A program made the translations under genes and the position numbers. From assembly GCA_964370715.1 (NCBI GenBank), contig CAYJKJ010000001.1, positions 198,921-262,920 of the forward strand: DNA of 64,000 nucleotides, read 5' to 3'. Below the pieces are notes generated by a model. The model searched no databases. It worked only from the letters and a program-made list of their open reading frames with translations, and was not told where the DNA came from. Shown here piece by piece: positions 17,793-26,694 of the stretch. Numbering within the stretch: the stretch's first letter is position 1; the number at the start of each line of letters is the position of its first letter. The stretch is from CAYJAY01 sp964370715 (GTDB lineage Bacteria; Bacillota; Clostridia; Oscillospirales; Ruminococcaceae).

Positions 17793-19460
17793 ATGAAAAA
17801 ACAATGGTGGCATGACAAGGTAGCCTATCAAATTTATCCGAAAAGTTTTCAAGATTCAAACAACGACGGGGTTGGAGATTTAAGAGGGATAATAAACAGA
17901 TTGGATTATTTAGAAGATTTGGGGGTTGAAATAGTATGGATATCCCCTATGTATAAATCTCCTTTTGTTGACCAAGGATATGATATCGCCGACTACTACA
18001 GCGTTGATCCGATTTTTGGAACGATGGAGGACATGGAGGAGTTAATCAAAAAAGCTAAAAAGCGAGGCATTTCAATCCTGCTTGATTTGGTTATTAATCA
18101 TTGTTCCTTCGAACATGAATGGTTTAAAAAAGCCCTAGCAGATCCTAGCGGCGAATATGGCGATTATTTCTATATTAAAGAAGGCAATGGCAACAATCCT
18201 CCCAACAACTGGCGTTCATATTTTGGCGGCAGTGCTTGGGAGAAAATCGAAGGCACAAATAAATACTATCTGCATATGTTTGCAAAAGAACAACCCGATC
18301 TAAATTTTGAAAATCCGATTGTTCGAGAAAAGATATACGAGATGATGAATTGGTGGCTCGAAAAAGGCATTGCCGGCTATCGAGTCGACGCTATCATCAA
18401 CATAAAAAAAGACCTAACGTTCCAAAGCTATCCCGCCGACCGTGATGATGGATTAGCTTCGCCACAAGTAATGTTGGAAAACGCAACCGGAGTTTTGGAG
18501 GTTTTGAAGGACATCAGCAAAAACACCTTCGAGAAACATAGGGCTTTATCTATTGCGGAGTTGTTTGATTATGACCCTGCAAAACTCGAAGATTATATCG
18601 GACAAGACGGATGTTTTTCAACAATTTTTGAATTTGATACAACTCTTATCGGTCGAACACGTAAGGGCTGGTATGATTACAAAAAGCCGACAGCTAATGA
18701 ATATAAACAAACAATATTCAACGTTCAAAAAAATGTTGGTGATATAGGTTTTGTGTGTAACATAATTGAAAACCATGATGAACCCAGAGGGGTTAGCCAT
18801 TATCTTGCCGACACCAACGACACCAGCAAAAAAATGCTTGCTACTATTATGATGTTGTCAAAAGGTATGCCGTTTATCTATCAAGGCCAAGAAATCGGAA
18901 TGGAGAACAACGAGTTTGAAAGCATCGATGATATCGATGATATCTTCACGATAGATGAATACAAAACTGCGCTATTGGCCGGACAAACTCCAAAACAAGC
19001 TCTTCAATCCGTTTCAAGGTTTAGCAGAGATAACACACGAACACCTATGCAATGGAATGATAAAGAAAATTCGGGGTTCACCGGCGGAACACCTTGGCTA
19101 AAGCTTAATAAAAAATATCGCTCTATTAATGTTGAACAACAGCTAGACGATAAAAATTCGATTCTAAACTTCTATAAACAGCTAATCTCATTGCGAAAAA
19201 ATCCCGATTTTAAAGAAACATTCGTGTATGGCGAGTTTCAGCCAACGTTTGAAGATGTCAACAATGTAATGGCGTTTTATCGAAAAACCGCAAGCCAAAC
19301 AATACTTGTTGTTGCAAACAATCAAAACAAAAAAGTTGAAGTTGATTTCCCTCTTGAAATAAACAACGTGTTAATCAACAATTTAGAGGATATTGAAATT
19401 AAACAAGAGAAATTATATCTAAACGAATATCAAGCTGTAGTTTTGGATATAAAGGTTTAA
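17793..19460 (+). CDS. GH13 alpha-glucosidase (oligo-1,6-glucosidase-like)
   Basis: The 555-residue cytoplasmic enzyme has the usual length and order of the GH13 alpha-glucosidase subfamily: YQIYPKSFQDSNNDGVGDL near the start, DLVINHCS, GYRVD, IAELF, ENHDEPR and the C-terminal beta domain. Catalytic residues can be placed at Asp199 (nucleophile), Glu256 (acid/base) and Asp329, nearly identical in number to Bacillus oligo-1,6-glucosidase. The residue after the nucleophile is Ala instead of the Val typical of strict 1,6-enzymes, so maltose- or mixed-type specificity is possible (inference). It should release glucose from imported oligosaccharides. It is a single-gene unit with its own promoter and terminator and a good ribosome binding site (AGAAGGGA). 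Confidence 0.9.
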   Translation: MKKQWWHDKVAYQIYPKSFQDSNNDGVGDLRGIINRLDYLEDLGVEIVWISPMYKSPFVDQGYDIADYYSVDPIFGTMEDMEELIKKAKKRGISILLDLVINHCSFEHEWFKKALADPSGEYGDYFYIKEGNGNNPPNNWRSYFGGSAWEKIEGTNKYYLHMFAKEQPDLNFENPIVREKIYEMMNWWLEKGIAGYRVDAIINIKKDLTFQSYPADRDDGLASPQVMLENATGVLEVLKDISKNTFEKHRALSIAELFDYDPAKLEDYIGQDGCFSTIFEFDTTLIGRTRKGWYDYKKPTANEYKQTIFNVQKNVGDIGFVCNIIENHDEPRGVSHYLADTNDTSKKMLATIMMLSKGMPFIYQGQEIGMENNEFESIDDIDDIFTIDEYKTALLAGQTPKQALQSVSRFSRDNTRTPMQWNDKENSGFTGGTPWLKLNKKYRSINVEQQLDDKNSILNFYKQLISLRKNPDFKETFVYGEFQPTFEDVNNVMAFYRKTASQTILVVANNQNKKVEVDFPLEINNVLINNLEDIEIKQEKLYLNEYQAVVLDIKV

Positions 19461-19494
19461 AACAAGATATTTTCTAGCCACTAATCCGATATTC

Positions 19495-19539
19495 AAAAAA
19501 GCTCGCTACCCTGCTTATTTCAGGGGAGCGGGCTTTTTT
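19495..19539 (+). terminator. intrinsic terminator of the alpha-glucosidase gene
   Basis: AAAAAAGCTCGCTACCCTG pairs with CAGGGGAGCGGGCTTTTTT around a short loop, ending in six T residues. It lies 35 bases after the stop codon. Confidence 0.9.
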
Positions 19540-19655
19540 ATATAAATTAAATATATATCTTTATGTTCTAAACAAGCTTTCTATTTAAATTTGGCTCTAC
19601 ATGAAACTACCGTTGTTCATTGTTAGTAAACGTGATAAAAAACCTGTAGTCAGCT

Positions 19656-19814
19656 TTAATCTTCAATATTATAATGTTCATTTATTATTACTTTAATATT
19701 ATCTTCGTTTTCTCGAATACAGATGTCTTCTGCTTCAATTTGAGCCTTTTGCAATATTTCGATTGTCTTGGTTATCTCGTTGAATAAAAAATAATAAGCT
19801 TTTTTGTAATCCAT
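19656..19814 (-). CDS. small hypothetical protein (52 residues)
   Basis: A short open frame on the minus strand runs from ATG 19814 to TAA 19656. The product begins MDYKKAYYFLFNEITKTIEI and is acidic and helical-looking with a heptad-like pattern, ending in NIED. It resembles the short MDYKKAY-type proteins often seen near phage or accessory genes in Clostridia; I do not know a function. It is transcribed away from the XRE regulator, with a large inverted repeat in the 150 bases between them. The ribosome binding site is weak, so expression is uncertain. Confidence 0.5.
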   Translation of the reverse strand: MDYKKAYYFLFNEITKTIEILQKAQIEAEDICIRENEDNIKVIINEHYNIED

Positions 19815-19884
19815 TAATTATATTTTCCATTTCTATCTTTATTTTGGTTTTTTATATTCAAATTAGTTTATTGCATTATATATT

Positions 19885-19922
19885 ATTATCCCACAAATAG
19901 CAATAGCTATTTGTGGGATAAT
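19885..19922. promoter_or_regulatory. 16-bp perfect inverted repeat between a small ORF and the XRE regulator
   Basis: ATTATCCCACAAATAG (19885-19900) is the exact complement of 19907-19922, separated by six bases. It lies 46 bases before the XRE start, just upstream of or overlapping its promoter. It has no T tract on either side suited to termination of a known gene, so an operator, possibly for the XRE protein itself, is the better guess. Confidence 0.5.
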
Positions 19923-19968
19923 TTATGCTATTTGAAATATGTGTGATAGTATTATCGGAGGGTATGAT

Positions 19969-20211
19969 ATGTCACATAATAGTTTTAGCAACAGAGATTT
20001 TTATATTGAAGTAGGGTTGAATATAGCATTTTATCGAAAAAAAGTCGGAATGACTCAAGAACAACTAGCAGAAAAAATTGATATCAGCCGAGCACATTTA
20101 AGTGCCATAGAAGCTCCAAATGTTGTTCGGGTGTTTTCTTTGGATATCCTATTTAATATTGCAAGAACACTCTCGATAGAACCATATAAATTATTAAAAA
20201 TTATAGAATAG
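19969..20211 (+). CDS. XRE-family helix-turn-helix regulator
   Basis: The 80-residue product is little more than one helix-turn-helix domain (GLNIAFYRKKVGMTQEQLAEK, then ISRAHLSAIE) followed by the short terminal helices usual in this family. It should bind DNA as a dimer. ATG 19969 has GGAGGG six bases upstream; an in-frame ATG at 19939 lacks a site and was rejected. It stands alone, with an inverted repeat upstream and a terminator downstream. Targets are unknown; autoregulation and control of the divergent small ORF are plausible. Confidence 0.85.
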   Translation: MSHNSFSNRDFYIEVGLNIAFYRKKVGMTQEQLAEKIDISRAHLSAIEAPNVVRVFSLDILFNIARTLSIEPYKLLKIIE

Positions 20212-20237
20212 CTAATTTCTCATTTGAAGATATAGTG

Positions 20238-20304
20238 GCGAGCCTGTGTAATAAATCGAAATTCAAGTATGTTTGCTTGATTTTGGATTAAAACACAGGC
20301 TCGC
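20238..20304 (+). terminator. terminator hairpin after the XRE gene
   Basis: GCGAGCCTGTGT (20238-20249) pairs perfectly with 20293-20304, enclosing a smaller hairpin around TTCAAG/CTTGA; a T run follows at 20306. Confidence 0.75.
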
Positions 20305-20346
20305 TGTTTTTGACTTGTTCAGCAAGCATTAAATAAAAAAAACCTA

Positions 20347-20375
20347 TTGACTATTGATATAGAACAATATAGAAT
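20347..20375 (+). promoter_or_regulatory. promoter of the glm operon
   Basis: TTGACT (20347-20352) and TAGAAT (20370-20375) are 17 bases apart. The predicted start is near 20382, about 40 bases before glmS. Confidence 0.7.
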
Positions 20376-20391
20376 ATAGTTATAGAACAAT
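20358..20391 (+). repeat. direct repeat around the glm -10 box
   Basis: The 11-mer TATAGAACAAT occurs at 20358-20368 and 20381-20391, 23 bases apart, on either side of the -10 box, with a related TATAGAATATAG between. The placement suggests an operator for an unidentified regulator. Confidence 0.4.
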
Positions 20392-20421
20392 TTTGTATTT
20401 TAAATAAAAACGGAGGATTCT

Positions 20422-20835
20422 ATGAGCAAAAAGAAATTGGTTATTGGAGTAATCGGCGCCGATGTCCACGCTGTCGGAAACAAAATCCTTGATGCTGTTT
20501 TCACCGAGGAGGGCTTCGAGGTAATAAACCTTGGGGTCATGGTTTCTCAACAAGAATTTATCGAAGCCGCAATCGAAACGGCGGCAGACGCAATTATCGT
20601 ATCGTCGCTATACGGGCATGGCGAGCTAGACTGTCGAGGGCTTCGTGGGAAGTGTGAGGAAATGGGGCTTTCGGGAATTTTGCTCTATGTTGGAGGCAAC
20701 ATCGTTGTTGGAAAACATCCCTTTGAAGAGGTTGAAAAGCGGTTTATTGCAATGGGCTTTGACAGAGCTTTCCCCCCGGGAACCGATCCGCAAATAACCG
20801 TCGACTTTTTAAGAAAAGATCTAGACATTAGCTAG
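20422..20835 (+). CDS. glmS: methylaspartate (glutamate) mutase subunit S
   Basis: The 137-residue protein is the cobalamin-binding small subunit of glutamate mutase, which interconverts L-glutamate and (2S,3S)-3-methylaspartate. The cobalt-ligand motif D-x-H-x-x-G is seen as DVHAVG with His16, the same residue number as in the clostridial enzyme. SLYGHGELDC and GGNIVVGK match the rest of the B12 fold. Length is normal. The start has a GGAGG site. It is the first gene of the glutamate fermentation operon and is followed directly by the mutase accessory protein. Confidence 0.95.
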   Translation: MSKKKLVIGVIGADVHAVGNKILDAVFTEEGFEVINLGVMVSQQEFIEAAIETAADAIIVSSLYGHGELDCRGLRGKCEEMGLSGILLYVGGNIVVGKHPFEEVEKRFIAMGFDRAFPPGTDPQITVDFLRKDLDIS

Positions 20836-20855
20836 ATGTGTTAGGAGGTCTCTTT

Positions 20856-22247
20856 TTGGCTAACATACTTCTAATAGATTTCGGAAGCACCTACACAAAG
20901 GTCACGGTGGTAGACGATGTTCTAGAAACGATTGTAGCAACTGCCCAAAGCTTCACCACCGTTTTAACCGACGTTGGCGAAGGTCTTGAAAATGCGCTTA
21001 GCAAATTAACTAAATCGACAGGTTTGTTGCAGTTTGACAAAACGCTTGCTTGCTCTTCCGCCGCCGGCGGTCTTCGCATGATGGCGTCTGGGCTTGTTCC
21101 GGAACTCACGGCTAAAGCCGCAAAGCTTGCAAGTCTTGGAGCTGGGGCAAAGCTTGTCAAAGTTTTTTCCTATCAACTAACGGAACAGGATATCGAGGAG
21201 ATCGACCAAAACCCGCCCGAAATTTTTTTGCTAGTAGGCGGAACGGACGGCGGAAACACCGATTGTATAATCCACAACGCAACTATGCTTAACACCAGCA
21301 AAAAAGATTTTCCGATCTTGATTTCGGGAAATCGAAACGCATCTACAAAATGTCGTGATATTTTGGGGCAAAAAGAAACATATATCTGCGAAAATGTTAT
21401 GCCAAAAATCGACGAGATAAACATAACCCCAACGCAGGAGAAAATCCGAGAGATTTTCTTAAAACGTATTGTTCATGCAAAAGGCTTAACCAAAACAGAA
21501 GCTCTTTTGTCCGACATAGTTATGCCAACCCCTGTCGCAGTGATGAGCGCAATTAAACTGCTTGGAACGGGGATTGAACGAGAACAAGATTATAAAGGTG
21601 TCGGCGAACTTATCGCAATAGATGTTGGCGGAGCGACAACCGATGTGTTTTCCGTTGGATATGGAACGCCAAAATCCGCTAACGTTATGTATAAAGGGCT
21701 TCCCGAGCCATATATCAAACGCACCGTTGAGGGCGACCTTGGCATGAGATACAGCGCACAGGGTGTTGCCGAAGCGGTAGGTGAACAATGGCTTTGCGAC
21801 GTTGCTGAAATTGACCCAACAAAGCTTGACACAATGCTTTGTTCTCTTGTCGGAAACGAAGGGTATCTTCCAGACGAGCAAGATTTTGAAAAACTCGATT
21901 TTGCTCTTTGTTGCGGCGCTATACACATTGGGGTTTTGCGCCATGTCGGAACGCTTGAAACGGTCTACACTTCGTCGGGAATGGCGTTTGTTCAAGAGGG
22001 TAAAGACCTAAGCGACGTTGAAACCGTTATATTCACCGGCGGCGCTTTGATACATGGAAAGCATCAAGACAGGATGGTTGCTTTTGCGGCCGCCGACGTT
22101 CAACAAAATCCGCTACTTAAAAAACATCTTAAACCAAACAACCCAAAAGCTTTAATCGATAAAAACTATATATTAGCAAGCATGGGTCTGCTTTCAAGAC
22201 ACAACCCAAAACTTGCGCTAACATTAATGAAAAAGGAATTGTTTTAA
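20856..22247 (+). CDS. glmL: methylaspartate mutase accessory protein GlmL (MutL)
   Basis: The 463-residue product has an ASKHA-type ATPase fold: LLIDFGSTYTKVT at the start, LLVGGTDGGNTD in the middle and AIDVGGATTDVFS near residue 260. This is the GlmL/MutL family always found between glmS and glmE and thought to reactivate the cobalamin mutase. I place the start at TTG 20856, six bases after AGGAGGT, because the GTG at 20838 lies upstream of that ribosome binding site. It ends one base before glmE. Confidence 0.93.
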   Translation: MANILLIDFGSTYTKVTVVDDVLETIVATAQSFTTVLTDVGEGLENALSKLTKSTGLLQFDKTLACSSAAGGLRMMASGLVPELTAKAAKLASLGAGAKLVKVFSYQLTEQDIEEIDQNPPEIFLLVGGTDGGNTDCIIHNATMLNTSKKDFPILISGNRNASTKCRDILGQKETYICENVMPKIDEINITPTQEKIREIFLKRIVHAKGLTKTEALLSDIVMPTPVAVMSAIKLLGTGIEREQDYKGVGELIAIDVGGATTDVFSVGYGTPKSANVMYKGLPEPYIKRTVEGDLGMRYSAQGVAEAVGEQWLCDVAEIDPTKLDTMLCSLVGNEGYLPDEQDFEKLDFALCCGAIHIGVLRHVGTLETVYTSSGMAFVQEGKDLSDVETVIFTGGALIHGKHQDRMVAFAAADVQQNPLLKKHLKPNNPKALIDKNYILASMGLLSRHNPKLALTLMKKELF

Positions 22248-22248
22248 A

Positions 22249-23703
22249 ATGGAACTAAAAAACAAAAAGTGGTCGAGAGACAAATTTGAAACGGTTAGAA
22301 AAGAAATTCTAGAGCATTGGCCGACAGGGAAAGACGTAGATATCGAACAAGGTTTTAAATATCATCAATCGATGCCGGACAACAAGATTTTTTCAAAAAA
22401 ATTAATCGATGCAAAACAAAAAGGAATAACGCTTGTTCAACCAAGAGCAGGGGTTGCGCTTATCGATAAACACGTTGAACTTTTAAAACATCTTCAAGAC
22501 CATGGCGAAGCGGATCTTTTGCCGACAACCGTCGACAGCTACACTCGACTTAACCGCTATGAAGATGCCCAAAAAGGAATTGTCGAATCGATTAAAAACA
22601 ACAAATCGATGTTAAACGGCTTTCCGGCGGTTAACCATGGAGTTTCGGGTTGTCGAGAGATAATCGATTCTATCGACACCCCCGTCCAGGTCAGACACGG
22701 CACACCCGATGCTAGGCTTTTAACCGAGATTACCTATGCAGGAGGGTTCACAAGCTATGAGGGCGGCGGCATTTCATACAACATTCCATACGCAAAAAAC
22801 GTGACACTCGAACAAACGATACTCGATTGGCAGTATGTAGACCGATTGACCGGCATATATGAAGAAGCCGGAATTTCTATCAACCGTGAACCGTTTGGGC
22901 CGCTAACCGGAACGCTCGTCCCCCCTTGCATTTCCCATTCTGTCGCTATTTTAGAATCGCTTTTGGCGGCGGAACAGGGCGTTAAAAACATCACGGTTGG
23001 ATATGGGCAATGCGGAAACTTGGTTCAAGACGTTGCGGCTATATCAACGCTTGAAAGCCTTACAAACGAATATCTTAAAAAACACGGCTTTGACGATGTT
23101 GTTGTCACAACGGTTCTCCATCAATGGATGGGAAGTTTTCCGCAAGACGAAGCGAAAGCGTTTAGCGTTATTTCGTGGGGTAGCGCCGTTGCGGCTCTCT
23201 CAAAGGTTACAAAAGTAATCGTTAAAACTCCGCACGAAGCGATGGGAATTCCGACAATGGAAGCAAACGCCCAAGGTTTAAGATGCACAAAACAGATGCT
23301 TTCGATGCTTAAAGAACAAGTTCTCAGCAACTCGGAACTTGATATAGAAAAACAAACTATCGCCGCCGAAACACGCTGCATTGTTGATCGTTGTTTGGAA
23401 CTCGGCGAAGGCGACGTCGCCGTTGGAACGGTGCGTGCATTCCAAACCGGAGCTATCGACGTTCCGTTTGCCCCCAGTAAACACACCGCCGGAAAGATCC
23501 TCCCTGCTCGTGACAACGACGGCGCTATAAGAATTTTAAACCCCGGTAACGTCTACCTAACAAAAGAGCTTTTAGATTTTAACCGCAGTAAAATCGAAAC
23601 ACGTGCGAAATTTGAAAAACGAGATGCCACATTCCAGATGGTTATCGATGATGTATATGCAATAAGCAAGGGTAGCCTTGTTGGAAGACCAAGAAAAGTT
23701 TAA
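22249..23703 (+). CDS. glmE: methylaspartate (glutamate) mutase subunit E
   Basis: The 484-residue large subunit forms the TIM-barrel that binds glutamate and carries out the adenosylcobalamin radical rearrangement with GlmS. Recognisable family segments are LVQPRAGVALIDKHVELL, VNHGVSGCRE, QVRHGTPDARLL, GGGISYNIPYAK and GYGQCGNLVQD. Length equals that of clostridial GlmE. The gene starts one base after glmL and ends 18 bases before mal, so the four proteins are certainly co-expressed. Confidence 0.96.
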   Translation: MELKNKKWSRDKFETVRKEILEHWPTGKDVDIEQGFKYHQSMPDNKIFSKKLIDAKQKGITLVQPRAGVALIDKHVELLKHLQDHGEADLLPTTVDSYTRLNRYEDAQKGIVESIKNNKSMLNGFPAVNHGVSGCREIIDSIDTPVQVRHGTPDARLLTEITYAGGFTSYEGGGISYNIPYAKNVTLEQTILDWQYVDRLTGIYEEAGISINREPFGPLTGTLVPPCISHSVAILESLLAAEQGVKNITVGYGQCGNLVQDVAAISTLESLTNEYLKKHGFDDVVVTTVLHQWMGSFPQDEAKAFSVISWGSAVAALSKVTKVIVKTPHEAMGIPTMEANAQGLRCTKQMLSMLKEQVLSNSELDIEKQTIAAETRCIVDRCLELGEGDVAVGTVRAFQTGAIDVPFAPSKHTAGKILPARDNDGAIRILNPGNVYLTKELLDFNRSKIETRAKFEKRDATFQMVIDDVYAISKGSLVGRPRKV

Positions 23704-23721
23704 CGAAAGGTTCTAAATCAA

Positions 23722-24975
23722 ATGAAGATAATAGATGTTGTTTGTTCCCCCGGCAGAACAGGGTTTTTTTTCGATGACCAACGTGCAATAAAAGCCGGCG
23801 CTCCCGCCAACGGCTCGGCATACGAAGGCAAACCCCAAACCGAAGGGTTCACCTCGATTAGACAAGCCGGTGAATCAATTTCGGTTATGCTAATTTTAGA
23901 AGATGGCCAGATTGCGTTTGGCGATTGTTGCGCCGTTCAATATAGCGGAGCGGGCGGCCGAGACCCGTTGTTTTTAGCTAAAGATTTTATCCCAATAATC
24001 GAAAACAATATTAAACCAAAACTTGTTGGGCAACAAGCAGATAGCTTCAAGCAGCTTTCGGAAGTTGTCGAAAACATAACTATCGACGGCAAACGGCTTC
24101 ACACCGCCATAAGATACGGCGTTTCACAAAGCATTTTAGATGCTGTTGCAAAATCTACAGGTCGAATAATGAGCCAAGTAATCGCCGATGAATATGATTG
24201 CGAAATCTCCAAAAAACCTATACCGATATTTACGCAATCGGGTGATAGCCGCTATGACAATTCGGACAAGATGATTATTAAATGCGCAGAAGTTTTGCCA
24301 CACGCACTTATAAACAACGTTAAAACTAAGCTTGGCGAAAACGGCGAACTTTTGGAGGGATATGTTAAATGGTTGCGAGACAGGATAATAGAACTTCGAA
24401 CCGCAGAAAGCTATAACCCTGTTCTACACATCGATGTATACGGAACTATTGGGCAGATTTTCGGCAACGAAAACTATGAGAAAATGGCGGAATACATCAA
24501 AAAACTTTCCGACATAGCCTCCCCTTTTAAGCTTCGCATCGAAGGGCCAATGGATGTTGAGGATCGAGAAAAACAGATGCTAGCGCTTAAAGCTATAACC
24601 GAGATTATCGACAAACAAGGCATAAATGCCGAGATAGTAGCGGATGAATGGTGCAACACGCTTGAAGATATCAAATATTTTGCCGACAACAAAGCCGGCC
24701 ACATGGTTCAGATTAAAACGCCTGACCTTGGCGGAATTAGCAACACGGTTGAAGCGGTTTTATACTGCAAACAAAAAGGCATCGGCGCATATCAAGGCGG
24801 AACCTGCAACGAGACCGACCGTTCGGCGCAAGTTTGCGTAGCGCTCGCCATGGCAACGAAGCCCGACCAGCTCTTGGCGAAACCCGGAATGGGCGTCGAC
24901 GAAGGATATATGATAGTCTACAACGAGATGCAAAGAATAATTGCGCTTGATAACGCACTAAACCCGAAAGGATAG
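23722..24975 (+). CDS. mal: methylaspartate ammonia-lyase
   Basis: The 417-residue enzyme converts 3-methylaspartate to mesaconate and ammonia. It is an enolase-superfamily barrel; the two catalytic bases of the Clostridium tetanomorphum enzyme (His194 and Lys331) correspond to His194 in LPHALINNVKTKLG and Lys332 in VQIKTPDLGG. The metal ligands lie in HIDVYG, IEGPMD and VADEWC. Length is normal. It completes the glutamate-to-mesaconate half of the pathway; mesaconase and citramalate lyase genes are not in the window. Confidence 0.96.
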   Translation: MKIIDVVCSPGRTGFFFDDQRAIKAGAPANGSAYEGKPQTEGFTSIRQAGESISVMLILEDGQIAFGDCCAVQYSGAGGRDPLFLAKDFIPIIENNIKPKLVGQQADSFKQLSEVVENITIDGKRLHTAIRYGVSQSILDAVAKSTGRIMSQVIADEYDCEISKKPIPIFTQSGDSRYDNSDKMIIKCAEVLPHALINNVKTKLGENGELLEGYVKWLRDRIIELRTAESYNPVLHIDVYGTIGQIFGNENYEKMAEYIKKLSDIASPFKLRIEGPMDVEDREKQMLALKAITEIIDKQGINAEIVADEWCNTLEDIKYFADNKAGHMVQIKTPDLGGISNTVEAVLYCKQKGIGAYQGGTCNETDRSAQVCVALAMATKPDQLLAKPGMGVDEGYMIVYNEMQRIIALDNALNPKG

Positions 24976-24986
24976 GTTATTTCACC

Positions 24987-26348
24987 ATGAAAAAAGAATA
25001 CAAGATACTTTCAACTACCGCTATCTTAGGATATGGTTTTCCGATATCCTCGTTTGAAGAGGGCATGAAACGAAACCCCGACCTTATCGCCGTTGATGCA
25101 GGCTCAACAGATCCAGGTCCCTATTACCTAGGCTCCGGAATATCGTTTACCGACCGAGGCGCCGTTAAACGTGACCTTGAAATCATGCTGGAAGCCGGAA
25201 TTAAAAACAACATCCCTGTTGTGGTTGGGTCGTGTGGCGGAAGCGGAGCGAAACCACATCTCGATTGGTGCCGAGACATAGTTTTAGAGATTGCAAAAGA
25301 AAAACGCTTAAGTTTTAAACTAGCACTTATATATTCTGATTTTAGCAAACCTCAGATATTAAAAGCACTGGACGACGGAAAAATTTCGGAACTCGACCAT
25401 GTTGAGCCGCTCACAAAACAAGATGTTGAACAAACTACACACATCGTCGGACAGATGGGTATCGAGCCGTTTATCGAGGCATTGGAACAGGGCGCTGATG
25501 TTGTTCTTGCCGGCCGTGCGTATGACCCGGCGGTTTTCGCCGCCCCAGCTATTCGAAACGGCTATCCGAAAGGGCTTGCAATCCACCTTGGAAAGATTTT
25601 GGAATGCGCTTCTATCTGTTGCAACCCGGGAAGCGGGTCGGACTGTATGTTTGGGTATCTCGGCGAAGACTATTTCAAGCTTGAACCGCTTAACCCGATA
25701 AGAAAATGCACAACCACGTCGGTAGCTGCACACACGCTTTATGAAAAAACCAATCCATATATCCTGCCGGGGCCCGGCGGTCATCTTGATCTTACCGAAT
25801 GTGAGTTTATCCAAGACACCGACAACACCGTTATCGTTAAGGGTAGCCGTTTTATCGAAAACGAAAAAAACACCGTGAAGCTCGAGGGTGCAAAGTGTGT
25901 AGGCTTCCGAACGGTGTCGATAGCCGGAACTCGAGACCCAATTATGATCAACGGCATCGACAACATAATCGATGGCGTTAAAGAACGTGTTGCAGATAAC
26001 TTTAAATCGAAAAACCTTGAATACCATCTCAACTTTACTATATATGGCAAAAACGGAGTTATGGCAGACCTTGAGCCAAACCCGACCACCGACCAAAGCA
26101 AAGAGCTTGGCATAATAATCGAAGCTGTCGCAAACACGCAAGAAAACGCAGACACCATCTGCGCCTTTGCCAGATCAACGATGCTCCACTACGGCTATGA
26201 GGGAAGAAAAGCGACGGCAGGAAACCTTGCGTTCCCCTATTCCCCAAGCGATTTCCATGCCGGCGAAGTGTATAATTTCAGCATATATCATCTTATTGAA
26301 ACGAAACAAGATGAAACGTTGTTCCCGATAGAGATGCTTTCAATATAA
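24987..26348 (+). CDS. AtuA-family (DUF1446) protein
   Basis: The 453-residue protein matches the acyclic terpene utilisation AtuA family: VDAGSTDPGPYYLGSG at the start, VVGSCGGSGA, DVVLAGRAYDPAVFA, CNPGSGSDCMFGY and the HAGEVYNFSIYHL ending. AtuA-type proteins are named from a terpene degradation cluster, but their reaction is not firmly known. Members are common beside hydroxy- or dicarboxylic acid catabolic genes. Here it lies 11 bases after mal and before a DUF4387 gene, its usual partner. It may act on mesaconate, citramalate or a related C5 acid (inference). Confidence 0.85.
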   Translation: MKKEYKILSTTAILGYGFPISSFEEGMKRNPDLIAVDAGSTDPGPYYLGSGISFTDRGAVKRDLEIMLEAGIKNNIPVVVGSCGGSGAKPHLDWCRDIVLEIAKEKRLSFKLALIYSDFSKPQILKALDDGKISELDHVEPLTKQDVEQTTHIVGQMGIEPFIEALEQGADVVLAGRAYDPAVFAAPAIRNGYPKGLAIHLGKILECASICCNPGSGSDCMFGYLGEDYFKLEPLNPIRKCTTTSVAAHTLYEKTNPYILPGPGGHLDLTECEFIQDTDNTVIVKGSRFIENEKNTVKLEGAKCVGFRTVSIAGTRDPIMINGIDNIIDGVKERVADNFKSKNLEYHLNFTIYGKNGVMADLEPNPTTDQSKELGIIIEAVANTQENADTICAFARSTMLHYGYEGRKATAGNLAFPYSPSDFHAGEVYNFSIYHLIETKQDETLFPIEMLSI

Positions 26349-26369
26349 AGTAGTAAAGGAATTAAAAAA

Positions 26370-26678
26370 ATGACAAAACTAACCGATGTTACAACCATCA
26401 TACGAAGCAAAAACGCAGGGCCTTATGAACTCACCCTTGATATAATGTTCAAAGAACAAAGTGTTTTTGATATGTTTTGCGAAAAAAAGATAATAGATGA
26501 ACAGCTTATCTGCAAGCTTTATAAAATCACCCCCGACAAGATTATTAGCATTGTCGAGTTTATGCCTGCGAAAGCTATCAAGATAACGATTAAACGCCCC
26601 ATTAGTTCGGGCGCACTGGGTGAGACCGACGTATACGGAGCGCAACAACACGCTCCGCTTTTGGGGATTGAGTTTTGA
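26370..26678 (+). CDS. DUF4387 protein
   Basis: The 102-residue protein follows the DUF4387 pattern: early SKNAGPYELTLDIMF, central acidic/hydrophobic core and the ending TDVYGAQQHAPLL. This family is small and almost always encoded beside, or fused to, AtuA-family proteins, and is likely a subunit of the same enzyme. The start has AAAGGA seven bases upstream. No catalytic residue can be named. Confidence 0.85.
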   Translation: MTKLTDVTTIIRSKNAGPYELTLDIMFKEQSVFDMFCEKKIIDEQLICKLYKITPDKIISIVEFMPAKAIKITIKRPISSGALGETDVYGAQQHAPLLGIEF

Positions 26679-26694
26679 GAAAGGAGAAGTCGTT

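Noticed and set aside
20304..20421. Possible cobalamin riboswitch before the B12-dependent mutase genes.
   Set aside because: The leader after the promoter is only about 40 bases and shows no B12-box-like structure.
26620..26694. Longer N-terminus for the P-loop protein starting at 26620.
   Set aside because: It would overlap the DUF4387 gene and lacks a ribosome binding site, whereas ATG 26695 has AAAGGAGA.
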